Shown: positions 15,798-21,038 of the stretch, piece after piece
Position numbering within the stretch: the first letter of the stretch is position 1
Layout: every line of letters begins with the position of its first letter
Assembly (NCBI GenBank): GCA_035500275.1
Contig: DATJXI010000077.1
Span: forward strand, 1-21,038
DNA: 21,038 nucleotides
From: Roseiarcus sp035500275
GTDB lineage: Bacteria > Pseudomonadota > Alphaproteobacteria > Rhizobiales > Beijerinckiaceae
Reading direction: 5' to 3'
Notes under the pieces: model-generated
The model's database searches: none
The model's input: the letters and a program-made list of their open reading frames with translations, nothing else
Told to the model about the DNA's origin: nothing
Position numbers and translations under genes: made by a program

Positions 15798-17696
15798 ATG
15801 AGCGGCTACCGGCAGACCTATGACCAGTGGCGCGCGGATCCGCAAGGCTTTTGGGCGGAGGCCGCGCGCCAGATCTCCTGGACGAAAGAACCCGACCGAA
15901 TTTTCGACCCCGACGCCGGCGTCTACGGCCTCTGGTTCCCCGACGCGCGCTGCAACGCCTGCTACAACGCGGTCGACAGGCATGTTGAGGCCGGCCGCGC
16001 CGACCAGCCCGCTCTCTACTACGACAGCCCCGTCACCTCGACCAAGCGCACGCTGAGCTACCGCGACCTCCTGGACGAGACGGCGGCGCTCGGGGCAGTG
16101 CTGCAGGACCTTGGCGTCGGCGCCGGCGACCGGGTGCTCATCTATATGCCGATGATCCCGGAGGCGGTCGTGGCCATGCTCGCCTGCGCGCGCATCGGCG
16201 CGGTGCATTCGGTCGTGTTCGGGGGCTTCGCGGCCAAGGAGCTCACGACCCGCATCGACGACGCCGAGCCGAAGGTGATCCTAACCGCAAGCTGCGGCAT
16301 CGAACCCGGCCGCGTCGTCGAATACAAGCCGCTCCTCGATCTCGCGATCGCCCTCGCCAAGCACAAGCCCGCGACCTCTGTCGTCTATCAGCGTCCGCAG
16401 GCCGCCGCGCGCATGAACGCGCCGCGCGACCTCGATTGGACGGAGCGGGTCGCGGCGGCCAAGGCGGCGGGCAAGCGCGCGGCCTGCGCCGACCTCGCGG
16501 CGACCGACCCGCTCTATATCCTTTACACATCCGGCACGACCGGCGTGCCGAAGGGCGTCGTGCGCGACATCGGCGGCTATATCGTCGCGCTCAAATGGTC
16601 GATGTCGGCGATCTACGGCGTGAACCCGGGCGACGTCTACTGGGCGGCCTCCGACATCGGCTGGGTCGTCGGCCATTCCTACATCGTCTACGGGCCGCTC
16701 CTGCATGGATGCGCAAGCGTTCTTTACGAGGGCAAGCCCATCGGCACGCCGGACGCCGGCACCTTCTGGCGGGTCATCCAGGACTACAAGGTCAGGGCCT
16801 TCTTCACTGCGCCGACCGCCTTCCGCGCCGTGCGCAAGGAGGACCCGCAGGCAAAGCTCCTTGAGAATTACGACGTGAGTTCGATGCACACGCTCTTCCT
16901 CGCGGGCGAGCGGGCCGACCCGGACACGGTGGCCTGGGCGCAGAATGCGCTCCGCGTGCCGGTCGTCGATCACTGGTGGCAGACCGAGACCGGCTGGGCG
17001 ATCGCGGCCAATCCCGTGGGGCTCGGCCTGCTGCCGATCAAGCTCGGCTCTCCCACCGCGCCCATGCCGGGCTATGACGTGGCGGTGGTGGACGAGGCGT
17101 CCCATCCCGTGCCGCGGGGAACGATGGGCTCCATCGTCGTGAAGCTGCCGCTGCCGCCGGGCTGCCTGCCGACGCTTTACCGGCAGGACGAGCGCATGCG
17201 CGAGAGCTACCTCAAGGAGTTCCCCGGCTACTACAAGACCGCCGACGCCGGCTACGTGGACGAAGACGGCTATCTTTACATCATGGGCCGCACCGACGAC
17301 ATCATCAACGTCGCCGGCCATCGCTTGTCGACCGGCGGCATGGAGGAGGTGATCGCCTCCCATCCCGACGTCGCCGAATGCGCGGTGGTCGGGGTCAAGG
17401 ACGACATCAAGGGCGAGGCGCCCTGCGGCTTCGTCGTGCTCAAGGCCGGGGTCAATCGGCCGCCGGAGGAGATCGAGCAGGAGGTCGTCAAGCTCGTGCG
17501 CGAGAAGATCGGCCCGGTTGCGGCGTTCAAGACCGCGATCGTCGTCGCCCGGCTGCCGAAGACGCGCTCGGGCAAAATCCTGCGCGGCACGATGAAGAAG
17601 ATCGCCGACCGCGACGCGTGGTCAACGCCGGCCACGATCGAGGACCCGAAAGCGCTCGACGAGATCGCCGCCGCGCTGGGAGCGGGGGCGGGGTAG
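15798..17696 (+). CDS. prpE: Propionyl-CoA synthetase
   Basis: A 632-aa ANL-superfamily ligase of the acetyl/propionyl-CoA synthetase branch, converting propionate, ATP and CoA to propionyl-CoA. The N-terminus (YRQTYDQWRADPQGFWAEAA, then GLWFPDARCNACYNAVDRHV) and length are typical of PrpE. Motifs are YTSGTTGVPKG (243-253), VVDHWWQTETGW, GYYKTADAGYVDEDGYLYIM, GRTDDIINVAGHRLSTG and the C-terminal Lys593 in RSGKILRGT, the residue acetylated in this family. Shine-Dalgarno AAGGGAG precedes the ATG. It diverges from the TauE/SafE gene with 120 bp between; no other methylcitrate or methylmalonyl genes are in view. Confidence 0.93.
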   Translation: MSGYRQTYDQWRADPQGFWAEAARQISWTKEPDRIFDPDAGVYGLWFPDARCNACYNAVDRHVEAGRADQPALYYDSPVTSTKRTLSYRDLLDETAALGAVLQDLGVGAGDRVLIYMPMIPEAVVAMLACARIGAVHSVVFGGFAAKELTTRIDDAEPKVILTASCGIEPGRVVEYKPLLDLAIALAKHKPATSVVYQRPQAAARMNAPRDLDWTERVAAAKAAGKRAACADLAATDPLYILYTSGTTGVPKGVVRDIGGYIVALKWSMSAIYGVNPGDVYWAASDIGWVVGHSYIVYGPLLHGCASVLYEGKPIGTPDAGTFWRVIQDYKVRAFFTAPTAFRAVRKEDPQAKLLENYDVSSMHTLFLAGERADPDTVAWAQNALRVPVVDHWWQTETGWAIAANPVGLGLLPIKLGSPTAPMPGYDVAVVDEASHPVPRGTMGSIVVKLPLPPGCLPTLYRQDERMRESYLKEFPGYYKTADAGYVDEDGYLYIMGRTDDIINVAGHRLSTGGMEEVIASHPDVAECAVVGVKDDIKGEAPCGFVVLKAGVNRPPEEIEQEVVKLVREKIGPVAAFKTAIVVARLPKTRSGKILRGTMKKIADRDAWSTPATIEDPKALDEIAAALGAGAG

Positions 17697-18400
17697 TCCT
17701 GCCGGACTCCGCTCAAGGCTGTTTGTTTCTTGGGCGTCTCGTGTTTTGGATTTCCTTGGATTTTCCAAGCCAGTCCAAGCCATATCCAAAAAAATCCAAA
17801 AAATCCAAGGAAACACTGGGGTGTAAGCTCTCCACTTTTTTGCGGACGATTGTGACAAGTAAAATAAATATTCATTTTGAGCGTTTCCGCTGTCGTGGAT
17901 GGCCGCCGTCTACACGCAAGATAGCATTGTTGGATTAGGTGAGTATAGATGCAATAATACCCAAGTTTATTCTGCTTGCCACAATTGCGTATAAAATGCC
18001 ATAATTAAATATAGAATGCGGCAGGGAGCTCCCGAGCGGGCTCCGGCCGCGATCGGCGGGCGTCCATGAGCCCATGCGCTCGCCGGCGCGGCACGTGCCA
18101 CTCTGGACCCGATGCACCCCCGCCGGCGGCGGCGAGCGCTAAGGCTGGGGGGCTTGGCCCAAGGCCATCGGCGCGGCCGTCAAGGGCTCGGCCGCCTCGA
18201 AAGCCGAGGGCGCACCATCGTCTTTCGGGCCGGCGAGCGTCGCAACGCGGAGAGCAAGGCGAACCTGACGCTTGAGGATGCAGCTCGATGGAACCGCCGG
18301 TCTCGACCCTGAGCCGACCTTGCTAGTCAGCGCGCCACTGGCGGTGAGCGCCGGAAAGCGGCCGTAGGCAGTACGAGTAGGAAGGCCAGCCGCGACGGTC
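17697..18400. other. Gene-free, partly AT-rich intergenic region
   Basis: About 700 bp downstream of prpE show no protein-like frame. The first 320 bp (to about 18020) are much more AT-rich than the rest of the window, including AAATAAATATTCATTTTGA and a block near 17990-18015. They contain the phased TTGGA/TCCAA array listed separately. A perfect 10-bp palindrome, GGGAGCTCCC, lies at 18024-18033. From about 18030 the DNA is GC-rich and its open frames are Arg/Pro-rich, as expected of non-coding high-GC sequence. It looks like decayed or imported DNA. Confidence 0.5.
17746..17813. repeat. Phased TTGGA/TCCAA array with 14-bp inverted repeat
   Basis: TTGGA starts at 17746 and 17756; its complement TCCAA starts at 17764, 17774, 17785, 17795 and 17804. 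Steps are 8-11 bp, so all seven copies fall on about the same DNA face. The outer arms TTTCCTTGGATTTT (17751-17764) and AAAATCCAAGGAAA (17800-17813) are perfect complements across 35 nt. A smaller hairpin (CTTGG/CCAAG at 17755-17759/17765-17769) competes with it. The array starts 49 bp after the prpE stop. It may be a terminator-like structure, a protein-binding array or mobile-element residue. Confidence 0.6.
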
Positions 18401-18406
18401 CGTGTT

Positions 18407-18552
18407 GCTCCGGGAAACAGACGCCGCGACCCTGACGGCGGGGCTGCGCGCTGTGAGGGCGGGAACATGATCGCGGTTCCGGCGGGCGTGCGGGTTCTGG
18501 TCGCGATCGCATGAATTCGGAAATCGCGGTTTTGACGGTCACGGCCTGGTGG
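18407..18552 (+). pseudogene. IS66-family tnpA/tnpB junction relic
   Basis: At 18467 a frame opens with MIAVPAGVRVLVA, close to the start of IS66 TnpB proteins, then stops. After a frame change, NRGFDGHGLV (ending near 18552) resembles the next conserved TnpB stretch (DFRKGxDGLAALV-like). The preceding frame ends LTAGLRAVRAGT and overlaps the tnpB ATG in ATGA, as tnpA (orfA) does in IS66 elements. Only these fragments remain; no TnpC and no terminal repeats were found. Identification is by eye. Confidence 0.45.
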
Positions 18553-18703
18553 GCGACAAGGATTGGGTGGACGCCAAGCGGCAGCTCGACGGCGCGATAT
18601 GCGGCGTCGCATGGTTTGGACCATCGTCCGACGCCCGCTTGAGCGCCCTCCAGATGCCTTGATGACGTAGGGATAGCGAGAACTGGCGGTACCGGCAACG
18701 AAA

Positions 18704-19395
18704 CTAACCGTTTGGCGAAGACACGGCCCTCGCGCATGCCAGAGCGCGAAAAAAGATCCACGCGGTGAGAGAGTGGCGGAAGCGCCATCGGACTCAGGAC
18801 GACGTTCAAAGCCGATTGCGCGATCACGGTCGCAATCGTCGCGAGTCCAGCATAGGCCACTCCCCGCAGGCTAGGCGGATAAAAGACTGAGCCGAAGGCG
18901 ATGGCGGTGAGAACGGGGCTGAAACCCTGAACGCCGCTGGTTATGAGCTCGCTCTCGACTCCAAGAAGATGCGCTGCGACAACAGCAATCACTGAGCCGA
19001 GCACCGCCGACGCCGCGGCGGCAACGGAATTGACGGCGAGACCTAGGATCAACAGCACAGCCGAAACCAGGTTGCCCTTGAAATAGATCTGCGAGACGCT
19101 GTGAAGGACTCCCAGCAAGAAATCTTGCACCCCTGACAGGCCAGCCGCCGCCGGCGGCAAGATATCGACCCTCGGAAGCGCCCCTTGGAGCGGAATCGCG
19201 AAGCCGTGGGTCGTGAGCAGGAATATCCAGGAGATCAGTATGAAGGGATAGGTATGAGCCGGTACGCTCCAGGGCTTCGCCGCCCCGACGGTTCCGAGCA
19301 TGGCTATGCAGGAGACGACGCCTCCCATGACGGCATAGCCCCAGGCCAAAATACCGGAGCCGAGAAAATAACTCAATGCGAGTCCAGTCAGTAGA
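18704..19395 (-). pseudogene. Urea transporter, C-terminal fragment (interrupted by ISAs1-type element)
   Basis: About 225 residues of a bacterial urea transporter (UT family) membrane channel. From the IS junction it reads TGLALSYFLGSGILAWGYAV, then PFILISWIFLLTTHGFA, and in the second UT repeat NLVSAVLLILGLAVNSVAAA and SGVQGFSPVLTAIAFGSVF. Near 18765-18775 the frame breaks: the expected C-terminus TAWIFFRALACARAVSSPNG, followed by TAG at 18704-18706, lies in a different frame, and a few residues of the usual ending (TAPFV-like) are missing. This fits a small deletion. The N-terminal half lies beyond the inserted IS at 20652-20897. Confidence 0.82.
19386..19395. repeat. Target-site duplication, left copy
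   Basis: AGTCAGTAGA directly abuts the left inverted repeat of the ISAs1-type element. It matches the right copy (20652-20661) at 9 of 10 positions. Confidence 0.8.
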
Positions 19396-19416
19396 CAGGG
19401 TAATCGGGTGAAGGAG
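19396..19416 (+). repeat. ISAs1-type left terminal inverted repeat
   Basis: The 21-bp end starts CAGGG and matches the complement of the right end at 19 of 21 positions. Confidence 0.88.
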
Positions 19417-19479
19417 TTGGTGACAAAGGGGTGAATTGCTGAATCTGTCTTGACCCACTGATTCGCGAGGTGGGCGACG

Positions 19480-20629
19480 ATGGATAGTATGGGAGACGAG
19501 GATTTCGGCCTGATTGCGGAGGCCACGTCTTTTCTTCGTTATTTCAGTTCGTTGCCGGATTCTCGACAGCCGGGCAAGGTCGTCTATCCCCTGAATGAGG
19601 TGTTGCTTCTTCACTGCTTGCCGTACTCGCGGGCGCGGAGAGCTTCACCGGCATCGCGCGGTTCGGGGAAAAGAAGCTGAAGCTGTTGCGTCGGTTTCTG
19701 CCCTTCGCCGACGGGATGCCGCCGCACGACACATTGGGCGATATCTTTGCCACGCTGGACGCCGAAGCGTTCCAGCGCTGCTTCGTCGATTGGGTCGCCG
19801 CGCTGACCAAGACGCCCGTGGAGGTCATCGCCATCGACGGCAAGACCGTGCGCCGGTCGGGAAGCAAGAAGACCTCCAAGGCGCCGATCCATATGGTCTC
19901 CGCCTTCGCCGCGCGACAGCGCCTCGTGCTGGCGCAGACGAAGGTGAGCGAGAAGTCGAACGAGATCGTCGCCATCCCGGCCCTTCTCGACATGATGGCG
20001 ATCGCGGGCGCGGTCGTCACCATCGACGCCATGGGCTGCCAGCGCGGTATCGCGCAGAAGATCATCGACAAGAAGGCCGATTACATCCTCGCTCTCAAAG
20101 GCAACCAGGGGAGTCTGCGCGAGGACGTCGAAGTCTTCGCCAACGAGCAGAAAACCACAGCTTTCGCCGCGATTCCAAGATCACCACGTACGAAACCGTC
20201 GACGCCGATCACGGCCGCATCGAGACGCGAAACTATACCGTCATCCACAACGTCGATTGGCTGCAGGCGAGGCACGACTGGCCCGGATTGAAAGGCGTCG
20301 TCATGGTCGAAAGCCAACGCGAGTTCGGCGCCAAAATCGAACGGGAGACGCGCTTTTACATCACTTCGACCACGCTCGCCGCAAAGCTATCCGGCCCGAT
20401 GATCCGAGATCACTGGGCAATCGAGAACTCCCTGCACTGGATCATGGACATGACGTTCCGCGACGACGAGCGCAGCATCCGAACCGAAAACGCCCCGGCC
20501 AATTTCACCACCCTCAACCACATGGCCAACAACCTCTTTCGAAAAGCCCCAGGCAAAGACTCGATGCGCCGAAGACGGCACACCGCCGCGTGGGACGACG
20601 ACTACCTCGCAAGCCTCATCGCCGCTTAA
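19480..20629 (+). pseudogene. ISAs1-family transposase, two frameshifts
   Basis: A DDE transposase of about 380 codons spread over three frames. Frame 1 (from ATG 19480) gives the N-terminal FLRYFSSLPDSRQPGKVVYP. Near 19610-19617 the reading moves to LAVLAGAESFTGIARFGEKK and the core VEVIAIDGKTVRRSGSKK, VVTIDAMGCQRGIAQKI and ILALKGNQGSL. Near 20155-20162 it moves again to FRRDSKITTYETVDADHGR and the ending RDHWAIENSLHWIMDMTFR, including the catalytic Glu, then DERSIR. Both shifts are equivalent to losing one base. Catalytic residues are otherwise present. ISAs1 elements usually have one uninterrupted frame, so this is a pseudogene or carries sequencing errors. Confidence 0.85.
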
Positions 20630-20630
20630 G

Positions 20631-20651
20631 TTCCTTCACCCGATTCCCCTG
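20631..20651 (-). repeat. ISAs1-type right terminal inverted repeat
   Basis: TTCCTTCACCCGATTCCCCT plus G; complementary to the left end except at two positions. It begins one base after the transposase stop codon. Confidence 0.88.
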
Positions 20652-20661
20652 AGTCAGTGGA
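20652..20661. repeat. Target-site duplication, right copy
   Basis: AGTCAGTGGA immediately follows the right end of the IS. It differs from the left copy at one position (G for A). Confidence 0.8.
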
Positions 20662-20897
20662 CCGTTGTAGCCGTAAAGCCCCTGTTTCGCGAGCGTCCGA
20701 TCGGCGCTCGCGATTTGCGCTGTCAAACTCGCCGCAACCAGCGCGCAAAGGCCTCCAGCCACGACATGAAGGGACCCGACCACGAAGGTGCCCCAGCACA
20801 GCGCCGCAACAAACAAAGCACCACTTGGGGGCTGTTCTGAAACAGCACCTGCCCCACTCCCCGCAGAACGATGTCGGCGTGACGAAAATAAATCGAC
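20652..20897 (-). pseudogene. Urea transporter, N-terminal fragment
   Basis: This is the other half of the interrupted urea transporter. Reading leftwards it gives ADIVLRGVGQVLFQNSP (UT-family N-terminal signature). A frame break at a C5 tract (20827-20831, minus strand) follows, then SGALFVAALCWGTFVVGSLH and TLAKQGLYGYNGPLT, ending at the IS. A sixth C would restore NSPPSGALF. There is no ATG upstream in the UT frame before an in-frame TGA. Family similarity ends near 20898, where another element may begin. Joining at the target duplication continues in frame into TGLALSYFLG of the other fragment. Confidence 0.8.
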
Positions 20898-21038
20898 CTA
20901 GGGCCTGTCTTCAGTTGACGCGAGAACGGATTGGAATCGGACGCCGAACGTTTTGTGTTTCGGATACGCGAGGGATTCCCGAATCAGCCAATGTCTGACT
21001 CGTGAGAGGTCGGCCGAGGAGGGGCTGACCGATGCGAC
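20898..21038 (+). mobile_element. Possible left end of an IS5-like element (partial)
   Basis: From CTAG (20898-20901) the sequence GGGCCTGTCTTCAGTTGACG looks like an IS5-type terminus. At 21001-21038 one frame reads RERSAEEGLTDA, close to the N-terminal block (EEGLTDAQW-like) of many IS5-family transposases. No in-frame ATG precedes it; an ATG at 20991 is out of frame, and a TTG at 20953 is in frame. The element would run off the right edge of the window. The opposite end is not visible, so this is tentative. Confidence 0.38.

Larger units (their letters stand above)
19396..20651 (+). mobile_element. ISAs1-family insertion sequence, complete (1256 bp)
   Basis: The element is bounded by 21-bp imperfect inverted repeats: left CAGGGTAATCGGGTGAAGGA(G) at 19396-19416 and right, its complement with two mismatches, at 20631-20651. 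Ends beginning CAGGG, a 10-bp target duplication and one transposase frame are characteristic of ISAs1. It sits inside a urea-transporter gene in the opposite orientation. The transposase carries two frameshifts, so the copy is probably not autonomous, although the ends look intact and could be mobilised by a related transposase. Confidence 0.88.

Noticed and set aside
16281..17363. 360-codon minus-strand frame inside prpE
   Set aside because: Antisense to a gene with all ANL motifs; composition is that of a shadow.
17746..17813. TTGGA/TCCAA repeats as a CRISPR array
   Set aside because: Repeat units are 5 bp and spacing about 10 bp; there are no 25-40 bp repeats, unique spacers or cas genes.
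18139..18624. 161-codon minus-strand frame
   Set aside because: Arg/Pro/Ser-rich without motifs, and it covers the IS66-like fragments on the other strand.
19600..20170. Programmed frameshifting of the ISAs1 transposase
   Set aside because: Two separate shifts, no A6 or similar slippery heptamer at either point, and ISAs1 transposases are normally one frame.
20898..21038. A tRNA gene or attachment site at the right edge
   Set aside because: I could not fold a cloverleaf or find a CCA-type end; an IS5-like terminus explains the sequence better.

Overview
The window is high-GC DNA from an alphaproteobacterium, most likely Hyphomicrobiales (rhizobial/methylotroph-like). That placement rests on codon bias, long antisense shadow ORFs, a rhizobial-type polyol ABC locus and a PrpE-type CoA ligase; I cannot name a genus.

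Positions 1-9096 (all minus strand) form a sugar-alcohol uptake and catabolism locus. Read 5'->3' on the minus strand it has an Old Yellow Enzyme reductase, a fused pentulose kinase + HAD phosphatase, a SorC-family regulator, a sorbitol/mannitol-type periplasmic binding protein, two MalF/MalG-type permeases, the ABC ATPase and the start of mannitol 2-dehydrogenase (cut by the window edge). The ABC transporter imports a polyol, the dehydrogenase oxidises it to a ketose, and the kinase/phosphatase protein probably handles a pentulose or by-product phosphates. The regulator probably senses the sugar or sugar phosphate.

Positions 9097-11869 hold small accessory genes: a PRC-barrel protein, a cyclophilin-fold protein, a hypA with no other hydrogenase genes in view, a VOC/glyoxalase-fold protein, and an internally deleted remnant of an NTF2/SnoaL-like gene. 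Positions 11870-15677 (minus) are a tightly packed run, TauE/SafE permease - GtrA - acyl-CoA synthetase - CHAD protein. Propionyl-CoA synthetase (prpE) diverges from it at 15798-17696.

Positions 17697-21038 are decayed accessory DNA. They hold an AT-rich gap with helically phased TTGGA/TCCAA motifs, an IS66 relic, and a urea-transporter pseudogene. That gene is split by a complete ISAs1-family element (21-bp inverted repeats, 10-bp target duplication with one mismatch) and probably cut at its 5' end by a second, IS5-like element that leaves the window. The ISAs1 transposase is itself frameshifted twice. Removing the IS and one target copy restores the transporter reading frame across the junction.

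I found no CRISPR array, rRNA, tRNA or recognisable defence system. The most notable items are the kinase-phosphatase fusion, the reconstructable urea-transporter wreck, the OYE with Phe at the usual Tyr proton-donor position, and the phased motif array.
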